Origin: Anaerolineales bacterium
GTDB taxonomy: Bacteria > Chloroflexota > Anaerolineae > Anaerolineales > UBA11858
Assembly: GCA_028278545.1 (NCBI GenBank)
Contig: JANQED010000115.1
Span: 1-64,000 of the forward strand
Direction: 5' to 3'
DNA: 64,000 bases
Under the pieces are notes generated by a model. That model was not told the DNA's origin, did not search any database, and was given only the letters and a program-made list of their open reading frames with translations. The position numbers and the translations under genes are program-made. Of the stretch, positions 25,597 to 32,706 are shown in pieces; position 1 is the stretch's first letter; the number at the start of each line of letters is the position of its first letter.

Positions 25597-25631
25597 ACGC
25601 CTTGATGTTGTAGGTGAATGATTGTGGTGTG

Positions 25632-25660
25632 ATTATACGTCAAGATGCGCGGCGACGCAA
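25632..25660 (-). promoter_or_regulatory. Promoter of the alaS leader transcript
   Basis: On the minus strand: -35 TTGCGT (25655-25660), exactly 17 nt, and a perfect -10 TATAAT (25632-25637). Predicted start is near 25625, so the leader ORF, hairpin and alaS would be on one transcript. Confidence 0.7.
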
Positions 25661-25737
25661 TGTTGGCTCTGGATCAGCATCGCCCCCGCGTTCCAGGAAG
25701 CTCGCCAAGCGGTTTTAGGTTCACCGCATGGTTCTCC

Positions 25738-26703
25738 CTATGGCACGAAGCTGATATTTTTGGTTACACAAGTTCCACCTAGGCCATTTTCTGAGCACAA
25801 TTTGATCGTTGCATCGATGGTGTGCCCGGCGGGATTATTGCTCAGGCTTTCGCTGGTGGTGAAACCGCTTTCTCCAGGCGTGAGATCGTTGGCTGTAGAT
25901 TGTAAGATGCAGGTATCCCATTCGTCGAAGGCGTCCTTGGTGTAGTTGACGGTTTCGCCGGTGTCCGTGTCGGTTGTGGTGGTGGTGACGGATTGGAATA
26001 TCAAGCCGCCATTGTTGGTGATGCTGAAGACAATGTGCCACACCAAACCGCATTGGTCAAAGTGGTGATAGTTGACCACGAAACTAGGTTCGGGCGTTGG
26101 GGAGGGAGTGAAAGTGGGCGTTGGCGGGGGAGTAAAAACTGGCAGTGATGCGGTATTGCCAGATGTCGTGGCGTAGTAGCCCCACAGCCAGCAGTATCCA
26201 CCCTGGTCAGGATTGCGTACATACCAATACGTCTCGCTGGGATCTTTGGCGACGATCTCCGTTTGCTCACCAACCAAAAGTGCTCCGATCAGCTCGTACA
26301 CTTTCCCTGGCCCGATTCGGCAATTGGTGTTCTCCGATACTTGAACGACGGGTACCTCTGGCGTCCATGTCAGGGTGGGGGAAGGAGTCTGGGAGGGCGT
26401 TTCGCTGATTTCCGGTGTAAAAGTGGCCGTGGGAAGCTCCTGCTGATCGGGCGGTTGTTGATCCTCAGGAGGATTTTGCAAGGCAGCCACCCGGGTCTGT
26501 TCGGCGCTGACGGTTCCGGCAATAAGAGTTTGTTGAACGGCGGTACCAACTGCGTCTCGGTCAGCGGACTCCGGCTGACCTTCATTGGGGCTGTTGCACG
26601 CCAGGATTAGGCCGACGAGCGTGATTCCAATAATGAAGAGTCGCACGCGGACGGAAGTCTTCTTTAGGTTTTTGCCAGTTGGGCCCTGCATTTGGCGGTT
26701 CAT
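25738..26703 (-). CDS. SH3b-domain lipoprotein, tandem copy 2
   Basis: 321 residues. The signal peptide ends in a lipobox (LVGLILAC, then N). A Thr/Pro-rich linker (about 90-135) leads to a bacterial SH3 domain (about 138-190: NTNCRIGPGKVYELIGALLV to GYCWLWGYYA). A second Pro/Thr linker (TPPPTPTFTPSPTPEPS) is followed by a C-terminal beta domain with several Cys. It lies 11 bases after the paralogous gene at 26715-27674 and has its own GGAGGAATC site. It is an envelope protein that may bind peptidoglycan or another wall ligand; function unknown. Confidence 0.8.
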   Translation of the reverse strand: MNRQMQGPTGKNLKKTSVRVRLFIIGITLVGLILACNSPNEGQPESADRDAVGTAVQQTLIAGTVSAEQTRVAALQNPPEDQQPPDQQELPTATFTPEISETPSQTPSPTLTWTPEVPVVQVSENTNCRIGPGKVYELIGALLVGEQTEIVAKDPSETYWYVRNPDQGGYCWLWGYYATTSGNTASLPVFTPPPTPTFTPSPTPEPSFVVNYHHFDQCGLVWHIVFSITNNGGLIFQSVTTTTTDTDTGETVNYTKDAFDEWDTCILQSTANDLTPGESGFTTSESLSNNPAGHTIDATIKLCSENGLGGTCVTKNISFVP

Positions 26704-26714
26704 GATTCCTCCGG

Positions 26715-27674
26715 TTATGGTGTGAAGCTCAAATTCTTCGTCAGACAGGTGCCTCCCAGGGCCGGTTCAGTGCATAATTGTACGGAAGCGTCCAGGCTGT
26801 GTCCTGCTGGATCGTTGGTGAGGGTCCCGCCGGTGGTATACCCGGTATCTCCTGGGTCAAGATCCTGATAGGTGCTGCCCACCAAGCATCCATTCCACTC
26901 TTCGAATTTGTCATGTTGCGATGTGACCGTCTCGGCAGTGTCGTTATCGGTCACTGAGGTGGAAACCGATTGGAACATGATCTCACCGTTATTTGTGATC
27001 TTGAACTCGATGTTCCAACCGACGCAGCCATCGACTTCATGGAAGGACACACTGAAGTTGATCGCAGGGGTTGGTGTGGGCGTGAAGGTTGGTGTAGGAG
27101 GCGGCGTAAATACCGGTAACGAGCCTGTGTTGCCTTTGGTCGTGGCGTAATTGCCCCACAGCCAGCAGAAACCGCCTCTGTCGGGGTTTTTTATGTACCA
27201 ATACAGCCCACTGGGGTCGCGCGCGATGATCTCGGCCTCTTCTCCTACCAGTAGCGCACCGATTAGTTCATAGATTTTTCCCGGCCCGATGCGGCAATTG
27301 GTGTCTACTGAAACGCTGACCATGGGGACTTCTGGTGTCGGGGAGTTGGTCGGTGGGGGGGTGTGTGAAGGCGTGACGGTATAAGTGGGTGTATCCGTAG
27401 CTGTGGGCGGTTGAGGCTCTTCAGGTTCCGGCACTTGGTCTTGGGGTTCCTGGTTTTCAGAGGCCGCTCTTGTCAATTCTGCGCTCACACCCTGGGCAAT
27501 CAGTGTCTGCTGCACGGCTGTCCCGACGGCATCTTCACCCGCGGGTGGTTGACTAGCGGTGGGTCTGTTGCAGCTTGCCAGCAATGATCCCAACGCCAAA
27601 ATGACCGTAAGAGACCCAATACCTCGATATAGATTTCTCATCTGGTTCTTAAAGGAGATGTGCAGGTTATTCAT
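26715..27674 (-). CDS. SH3b-domain lipoprotein, tandem copy 1
   Basis: 319 residues from ATG 27674, which has GAGGAG upstream; the frame is open to 27764 but that part overlaps the promoter. The lipobox is LGSLLASC, then N. Domain order equals that of the next gene: linker, SH3b domain (DTNCRIGPGKIYELIGALLV to GFCWLWGNYA), linker (PPPTPTFTPTPTP) and C-terminal Cys-containing beta domain. The two genes are clearly a tandem duplication, with the SH3b domains much more alike than the linkers. Transcribed from the promoter at 27736-27764, divergent from the spermidine-synthase-like gene. Confidence 0.82.
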   Translation of the reverse strand: MNNLHISFKNQMRNLYRGIGSLTVILALGSLLASCNRPTASQPPAGEDAVGTAVQQTLIAQGVSAELTRAASENQEPQDQVPEPEEPQPPTATDTPTYTVTPSHTPPPTNSPTPEVPMVSVSVDTNCRIGPGKIYELIGALLVGEEAEIIARDPSGLYWYIKNPDRGGFCWLWGNYATTKGNTGSLPVFTPPPTPTFTPTPTPAINFSVSFHEVDGCVGWNIEFKITNNGEIMFQSVSTSVTDNDTAETVTSQHDKFEEWNGCLVGSTYQDLDPGDTGYTTGGTLTNDPAGHSLDASVQLCTEPALGGTCLTKNLSFTP

Positions 27675-27735
27675 CGTGGCTCCTCTCAGCGTTTCTAATT
27701 TCCGTGTCTTCCGATCCATAGGAGAAGACAACTCC

Positions 27736-27764
27736 ATTATACGTGAGCAAAGCGGGTGATGCAA
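27736..27764 (-). promoter_or_regulatory. Promoter of the SH3b lipoprotein pair
   Basis: On the minus strand: -35 TTGCAT (27759-27764), 17 nt, and a perfect -10 TATAAT (27736-27741). The leader to the ATG at 27674 is about 55 nt. Confidence 0.65.
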
Positions 27765-27780
27765 TCAATCCCTGGTACGA

Positions 27781-27786
27781 TATAAT
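27781..27786 (+). promoter_or_regulatory. -10 box of the spermidine-synthase-like gene
   Basis: A perfect TATAAT 12 bases before the ATG at 27799, with no Shine-Dalgarno sequence between. The leader would be only about 5 nt. No good -35 was seen. Confidence 0.4.
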
Positions 27787-27798
27787 CCTTCTCTGGCA

Positions 27799-29376
27799 AT
27801 GAGTCGCAAATACCTCTACTTCTCTGTTTTCGCCTCCGGCATGACGACCTTGGCTGTGGAGTTGACCGCCTCACGCTTGTTGGGCAGCGTCTTCGGCACC
27901 AGCAACTTGGTCTGGGCCAGCATCATCGGTTTGATGCTGATCTATTTGACTTTAGGATACTTCCTGGGAGGTCGCTGGGCTGACCGATGGCCGCAGCATG
28001 GGCCTTTCTATACCATCATGGCCTGGGGTGCTTTCACATCGGGTTTGGTGCCCTTCGTCGCCCGACCAGTGCTGCGTCTGGCGGCTGATGCATTCGATGA
28101 ACTGCGCATGGGGGTGCTCTTTGGCTCCCTTGTAACAGTGCTGGTGCTGTTTGTGATTCCGGTGACATTGTTGGGGACGATCTCGCCTTACGCGATCCGC
28201 TTGGCTTTGGACGATTCTCGTAAAGCAGGTCAAATATCGGGAGTGATCTATGCCATTTCGACACTGGGGTCCTTTGTAGGGACGTTTATTCCGGTGATCG
28301 TGTTGGTACCGTTGATCGGCACGACGTTCACTTTCCTGGCTTTCGCGGGGTTCTTGAACCTGGTGGCGCTGCTGGGCCTTTGGCGGGGTGTTGGTTCCCG
28401 GGCAGCCCTGAAATGGAGCTGGATGCCAGTATTCCTGGGGGTGTTGGCTGTACTGTGGGGGCGCGGGGACCTCAAAGCCAGCCTGGGGCAGATCTATGAG
28501 ACCGAATCGGCCTATAACTATATCCAGGTGCAAGAGATTAGTGAGTATCGCTACCTGCGGCTCAACGAGGGGCAGGGCATCCATTCTGTTTATCACCCGG
28601 AGCAGCTGGCTTTCCAGGGCCCCTGGATGCAGGTGCTGGCAGCACCTTTTTTCAACCCCACTCCTTATTCGCCCGAGCAGGTTAAGAGTCTGGCAGTAGT
28701 CGGTCTGGCCGCGGGCACCATCTCGACCCAGGCGACGGAGGTCTTCGGCCCCATCCCTATCGACGGTTTCGAGATCGATCCAGAGATCATCCGTGTGGGG
28801 GCTGAATTCTTTGGCATGACGCAGACCAACTTGAATGCCCTCCCGCAAGATGGGCGTTGGGGGTTGGAACACAGCACTCGTAAGTATACGGTCATCAGCA
28901 TCGATGCCTATCGTCCGCCTTATATCCCCTGGCATCTGACCACCCGGGAGTTCTTTCAGGTCGTGCATGATCACCTGGCCGATGACGGCGTCCTGGTGGT
29001 CAATGTCGGACGCGCCCCGGCTGATCGGCGGTTGATCGAGGGTTTGGCAAAAACCATCGGGACCCTTTTTCCGTCGATCTATGTGATGGATATCCCCGAC
29101 ACCTTCAATTCGATCATCTATGCCACCGTGCAGCCGACCACGGCGAACGATCTCCATGAGAACTTCCAGATGTTGTACGCGCGTGAAGACATACATCCGG
29201 TGCTGCTGGAAGCGATGCAGCGCGCCATCGCCTTTTTGCAGCCGAACCCATGTGAAGGGGATGATCCAGCAGATGGGTGTATCGTGTTCACCGACGAACT
29301 GGCCCCCATCGAGTGGATTACCAACAATATGATTCTGAATTACGTCTTCTACGGGGGCATAGAGGAATTGCAGTAG
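27799..29376 (+). CDS. Fused membrane/spermidine-synthase-like protein
   Basis: 525 residues. The N-terminal half has about seven helices and the signature of fused spermidine synthases (FASGMTTLAVELTASRLLGSVFGTSNLVW). The C-terminal half (from about residue 230) is a methyltransferase-like fold resembling aminopropyltransferases. Its conserved pieces are YNYIQVQE, the loop VVGLAAGTISTQATEVFG and DGFEIDPEIIRVGAEFF, then VISIDAYRPPYIPWHLTTREF. The usual D-G-x-x-Q polyamine-site segment is not obvious, so the reaction may differ. Start has a -10 box only 12 bases upstream. The DUF1461 gene follows after 10 bases, so they are co-transcribed. Confidence 0.82.
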   Translation: MSRKYLYFSVFASGMTTLAVELTASRLLGSVFGTSNLVWASIIGLMLIYLTLGYFLGGRWADRWPQHGPFYTIMAWGAFTSGLVPFVARPVLRLAADAFDELRMGVLFGSLVTVLVLFVIPVTLLGTISPYAIRLALDDSRKAGQISGVIYAISTLGSFVGTFIPVIVLVPLIGTTFTFLAFAGFLNLVALLGLWRGVGSRAALKWSWMPVFLGVLAVLWGRGDLKASLGQIYETESAYNYIQVQEISEYRYLRLNEGQGIHSVYHPEQLAFQGPWMQVLAAPFFNPTPYSPEQVKSLAVVGLAAGTISTQATEVFGPIPIDGFEIDPEIIRVGAEFFGMTQTNLNALPQDGRWGLEHSTRKYTVISIDAYRPPYIPWHLTTREFFQVVHDHLADDGVLVVNVGRAPADRRLIEGLAKTIGTLFPSIYVMDIPDTFNSIIYATVQPTTANDLHENFQMLYAREDIHPVLLEAMQRAIAFLQPNPCEGDDPADGCIVFTDELAPIEWITNNMILNYVFYGGIEELQ

Positions 29377-29386
29377 GAGAGAGCTG

Positions 29387-30052
29387 ATGAATGGTATAAA
29401 ACAAGTTCTGCAATGGCTGATCGTTGTCTTGGTGCCTGTCGTTCTGGCATTGGGGGCAGTGCGTTTTCTGCTGACCCCCTTATTTGTGCAGATCGAGTAT
29501 CGCACGCCCAACTTCCCAGAAGACCCTTACGGTTTTACATTCGAGGAGCGCCTTAAATGGTCTGAAATCGCCCGTGAATATTTGCTCAACCGCGCCGGGA
29601 TCGAGTTCTTGGGCGACCTGACCTTCGAAGATGGTTCTGCATTGTACAACGAGCGCGAACTACGTCATATGTTGGATGTCAAGAATGTGGTGCGCGCTGC
29701 CATGTGGGTATTGTATAGTTCCTTGATCGTCATCCTTTTGGCCGGAGTGTGGGCGAATCAAGGGGATTGGTGGTGGGAATATCGCCAGGCCTTGTCCCGC
29801 GGCGGCTGGCTGACCGTGGCATTGATCGGGGCCATGATCGTGGCGATGATCCTAAGTTTTAACTGGTTCTTTGTGGCCTTTCACCGTGTCTTCTTCGAGG
29901 GTGAGACCTGGATCTTCCGCTATTCAGACACCCTGATCCGCCTCTTTCCAGTGCGCTTCTGGCGGGATGCCTTTATCACCGTGGGGGGTATTACGCTTTT
30001 AGGGGGCGTTCTGCTGGGGTATTTTTCGCAAAACCGCCATCCCACTGCCTGA
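29387..30052 (+). CDS. DUF1461/TIGR01906 integral membrane protein
   Basis: 221 residues with four helices: one at the N-terminus (about 8-30), a long extracytoplasmic loop, and three more from residue 105. The family motif is FEDGSALYNERELRHMLDVK, followed by FNWFFVAFHRVFFEGETW. These fit DUF1461 (TIGR01906) proteins of Firmicutes and Chloroflexota. The function is unknown; some relatives (Lit) in Gram-positive bacteria move an acyl chain between the positions of lipoprotein N-termini, which would suit this lipoprotein-rich genome. That link is an inference from family membership. Convergent with apgM, only 4 bases apart. Confidence 0.82.
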   Translation: MNGIKQVLQWLIVVLVPVVLALGAVRFLLTPLFVQIEYRTPNFPEDPYGFTFEERLKWSEIAREYLLNRAGIEFLGDLTFEDGSALYNERELRHMLDVKNVVRAAMWVLYSSLIVILLAGVWANQGDWWWEYRQALSRGGWLTVALIGAMIVAMILSFNWFFVAFHRVFFEGETWIFRYSDTLIRLFPVRFWRDAFITVGGITLLGGVLLGYFSQNRHPTA

Positions 30053-30056
30053 GCGG

Positions 30057-31271
30057 TTAGGCTCCATATTTATTCAGTCGCCCGGCGTGAGCCAGGGCCA
30101 GCGACATCGTATCCAACGCGGGGAACGTCCCTAAACCGCCCTGGGCGCAGGCGCGCTCGCCGAATTGCATCTGGCTGTCGCTGAGATGGGTGGCCGGTGC
30201 CCATAACAGGAGAGGCACCGGGTGCCAGGAGTGTGATTTCATCCGCGCCGGCGTGGAATGGTCCCCGGTGATAATGAGCACATCCGGTTTCAAGTCCAAC
30301 AGTTGGGGTAGGGCGGCATCGACGCTTTCGATGATCTTGGCTTTGCCCTCGAAATCCCCATCCTCGCCCATGCTGTCGGTCTTCTTGATGTGGATAAAGA
30401 AGAAATCGTAGTCCTTCCAGGCCTTCTTGACCGCTGCAAACTCATCTTGGGGGTATTCGCCATCGAATTGGATCACATCCATTCCCACCAGCTTAGAGAC
30501 GCCGCGGTACATCGGGTAAACGGCCACGCAAGCGGCTTTCAGACCATAGGCTTCCTGATAGGGTTGCAGGGCCGGATCAGTGGCGAAGCCCCGTAAGGTA
30601 ACACCGCTCGCCGGATTTCCGGGGGGATCAGCCAGGATTTGACGGGCTTCCGCAACCCACTGGTTGAACAGGTCTGCGGCACGTTCGGAGGCCGGTTCGT
30701 CTGTCTGAACAGGCAGGGGGGGCACACCGGTTTTCTGGGGATCGGTGTCTTTTAAATTGGCGTTCAGTCCCTCGCCGCGCATCACAACCGTGAAGCGGTA
30801 TTCCTTGACCGGCTCGACTTCGATCTCCACCCCGGGGATTTCGATTTCCCTCAGCTTTTCGACCAGCGGAGCAGCAGCCTCGCTGGAAATGCGTCCGGCA
30901 CGGCGGTCAGTGATCAGGCCCTCGGCATCCAGGGTGCAGAAGTTCCCTCGGGCGGCCACATCCCCCGGTTTGACTTCCAGTCCAACACCGGCGGCTGAAA
31001 GCGCGCCCCGGCCGACTTCGTAAACCAGTGGGTCGTACCCGAATAAGGCCAGGTGGGCTGGGCCAGACCCAGGGGTGATGCCTGCTCGAATGGGAATAGT
31101 TTGACCCAGAGTCCCCTCGGAGGCAAGCTGATCCATATTTGGGGTCGCGGCAGCCTCGAGCTCGGTCGGGCCTCCGGCTTCAATGGGCAGTCCTCCTAAT
31201 CCGTCTAGAACGAGTAGGACGATCTTGCTTTCGGAAGGTCGCAATAATCGGGGAAGGTAATCGTAGGGCAT
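30057..31271 (-). CDS. apgM: Archaeal-type cofactor-independent phosphoglycerate mutase
   Basis: 404 residues. Alkaline-phosphatase superfamily with the first metal site in KIVLLVLDGLGGLPIEA, the long substrate loop PIRAGITPGSGPAHLALFGYDP and the last metal sites in VLIITGDHSTPARMKSHSWHPVPLLL. These are features of ApgM rather than of bacterial GpmI. It converts 3- to 2-phosphoglycerate in glycolysis/gluconeogenesis without 2,3-bisphosphoglycerate, using metal ions. The ATG follows AAGGAG. A strong hairpin lies between it and the ABC ATPase gene upstream on the same strand. Confidence 0.92.
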   Translation of the reverse strand: MPYDYLPRLLRPSESKIVLLVLDGLGGLPIEAGGPTELEAAATPNMDQLASEGTLGQTIPIRAGITPGSGPAHLALFGYDPLVYEVGRGALSAAGVGLEVKPGDVAARGNFCTLDAEGLITDRRAGRISSEAAAPLVEKLREIEIPGVEIEVEPVKEYRFTVVMRGEGLNANLKDTDPQKTGVPPLPVQTDEPASERAADLFNQWVAEARQILADPPGNPASGVTLRGFATDPALQPYQEAYGLKAACVAVYPMYRGVSKLVGMDVIQFDGEYPQDEFAAVKKAWKDYDFFFIHIKKTDSMGEDGDFEGKAKIIESVDAALPQLLDLKPDVLIITGDHSTPARMKSHSWHPVPLLLWAPATHLSDSQMQFGERACAQGGLGTFPALDTMSLALAHAGRLNKYGA

Positions 31272-31293
31272 AATGACTCCTTGCTACAGCAAT

Positions 31294-31326
31294 CCGCGGA
31301 TGCAACACACAGTGCCACATCCGCGG
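31294..31326. other. Strong intergenic hairpin between the ABC ATPase and apgM genes
   Basis: A perfect 9-bp stem, CCGCGGATG (31294-31302) with CATCCGCGG (31318-31326), and a 15-nt loop. One arm is itself part of a palindrome, ATCCGCGGAT. There is no T tract on the minus strand, so it may be an mRNA processing or partial termination site rather than a simple terminator. Confidence 0.5.
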
Positions 31327-31382
31327 AGGTTTTAGATTTTATCGAAATTCAGCTTCTCGAAGAAGGTGAACTTCTAGACGGG

Positions 31383-32483
31383 TTAGCGAATAGCTTGTTC
31401 GGTCTCCTTATCGAAGATGTGCATGTTCGCCATGTTGAAGGTGGCCTGTATCTTGTCGCCCATCTTAAAGCTTGTGCGGGGGTCGATGCGGCCTACGTAA
31501 TCGTGGTCTCCGCTCTTGAAGAAGACGAATATCTCGTTCCCCATCAGCTCGGTGACTTCAACGCTTCCTTCGACATGCTCGGCGACGATGCCGGGTGCCT
31601 CGAATCCAGGGTCGTAGATATCCTCAGGGCGCAGGCCGAAGACAACGCCTTTGCCTGCGTGCGGCATATAAACGTCTTTTCGATCATCGGGGATCTTCAC
31701 AGCGAAGGCACCCGTGTCAACGTACAAATTGCCATCGGCGCTGTTCAATTTAGCATCGAAGAAATTCATTGCCGGGGAGCCGATGAAGCCCGCTACGAAC
31801 AGGTTGTCCGGGTAGTCGTACAGGTTCTGTGGGGTATCCAATTGCTGGAGGATGCCCTGATTCAGAACCGCGATGCGCGAGGCCATGGTCATCGCTTCGA
31901 CCTGGTCGTGAGTCACATAGATGAAGGTAGTCTCCAAACGCTGGTGCAGCTTGGTGATTTCGGTGCGGGTTTGCACGCGCAGCTTGGCGTCCAGGTTGGA
32001 AAGCGGCTCATCAAGGAGGAAGACTTTTGGCTCGCGTACAATGGCGCGGCCGACAGCCACTCGCTGACGTTGTCCACCTGAGAGTTGGCGGGGCTTGCGG
32101 TCGAGCAGTTCCTCGATCCCCAGGATCGCGGCGGCTTCATCAACGCGCCTCTTGATCTCGTCCTTGGGGTACTTGCGCAGTTTGAGCCCGAAAGCCATGT
32201 TGTCATAAACGGACATGTGGGGGTAGAGGGCGTAGGATTGGAACACCATAGCGATATCCCGATCCTTGGGGGCGACATCGTTCACCACCTGGTCACCGAT
32301 TAGAATCTGCCCTTCAGAAATATCCTCCAGCCCGGCTAGGCACCGCAATGCGGTGGATTTGCCGCAGCCCGAGGGGCCCACGAGCACAAGGAATTCCTTG
32401 TCCTCGATCTCAATGTCGAGGTCATTGACTGCCACGACATCGCCAAAGCGTTTAAATACGTGATCGTAAGTTACGCTAGCCAT
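31383..32483 (-). CDS. UgpC/MalK/MsmX-type sugar ABC transporter ATPase
   Basis: 366 residues. Walker [19 protein letters not shown]-loop [20 protein letters not shown], signature [19 protein letters not shown], Walker [15 protein letters not shown] and H-loop [13 protein letters not shown] are intact. The C-terminal third is the TOBE/OB regulatory domain ([11 protein letters not shown]). Enzymes of this type power CUT1 carbohydrate importers. No permease or sugar-binding gene is next to it, so it may be a shared, housekeeping ATPase like MsmX in Bacillus. Its promoter is strong and overlaps a perfect inverted repeat, so expression is probably regulated. Confidence 0.93.
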   Translation of the reverse strand: MASVTYDHVFKRFGDVVAVNDLDIEIEDKEFLVLVGPSGCGKSTALRCLAGLEDISEGQILIGDQVVNDVAPKDRDIAMVFQSYALYPHMSVYDNMAFGLKLRKYPKDEIKRRVDEAAAILGIEELLDRKPRQLSGGQRQRVAVGRAIVREPKVFLLDEPLSNLDAKLRVQTRTEITKLHQRLETTFIYVTHDQVEAMTMASRIAVLNQGILQQLDTPQNLYDYPDNLFVAGFIGSPAMNFFDAKLNSADGNLYVDTGAFAVKIPDDRKDVYMPHAGKGVVFGLRPEDIYDPGFEAPGIVAEHVEGSVEVTELMGNEIFVFFKSGDHDYVGRIDPRTSFKMGDKIQATFNMANMHIFDKETEQAIR

Positions 32484-32521
32484 TAGTCTTACACTCCTTT
32501 CGTCGCATGTATAGTGTCCTA

Positions 32522-32549
32522 ATTATAATGGACATTTGGCGATTGGCAA
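32522..32549 (-). promoter_or_regulatory. Promoter of the sugar ABC ATPase gene
   Basis: On the minus strand: -35 TTGCCA (32544-32549, 5/6), a 16-nt spacer and a perfect -10 TATAAT (32522-32527). The Shine-Dalgarno AAAGGAG and ATG at 32483 follow. Confidence 0.7.
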
Positions 32550-32563
32550 ATGCTAATCGCCAA
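32536..32563. promoter_or_regulatory. Inverted repeat over the ABC ATPase -35 box, candidate operator
   Basis: TTGGCGATT (32536-32544) and AATCGCCAA (32555-32563) are perfect 9-nt arms with a 10-nt spacer. The -35 box lies at the inner edge of one arm and in the spacer, so a bound protein would block RNA polymerase. The regulator is unknown. Confidence 0.5.
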
Positions 32564-32694
32564 TTTCGCCACGAAAAGGGTTGGTAATCCTGACCCCACG
32601 AACTTTAAGAGCGATTTGCTGTTGGTTGTTCTCATTGGGCGGCAAATTTCTCGGTAGCGATATTAGTGCTATGCTCATCGGTATGTTTTGGTGA

Positions 32695-32700
32695 TAGAAT
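32695..32700 (+). promoter_or_regulatory. -10 box immediately upstream of mutS
   Basis: TAGAAT (5/6) ends 6 bases before the mutS ATG at 32707, with no Shine-Dalgarno sequence between them. The transcript may therefore start at the ATG. Confidence 0.4.
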
Positions 32701-32706
32701 CTCGCT

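Noticed and set aside
25338-25625. T-box riboswitch upstream of alaS
   Set aside because: No T-box consensus sequence or stem I was seen; the Ala-rich ORF explains the leader better.
27952-29511. 519-residue frame on the minus strand antisense to the spermidine-synthase-like gene
   Set aside because: Composition is Arg/His/Gln-rich and unlike a protein; the plus-strand gene has family motifs over its whole length.
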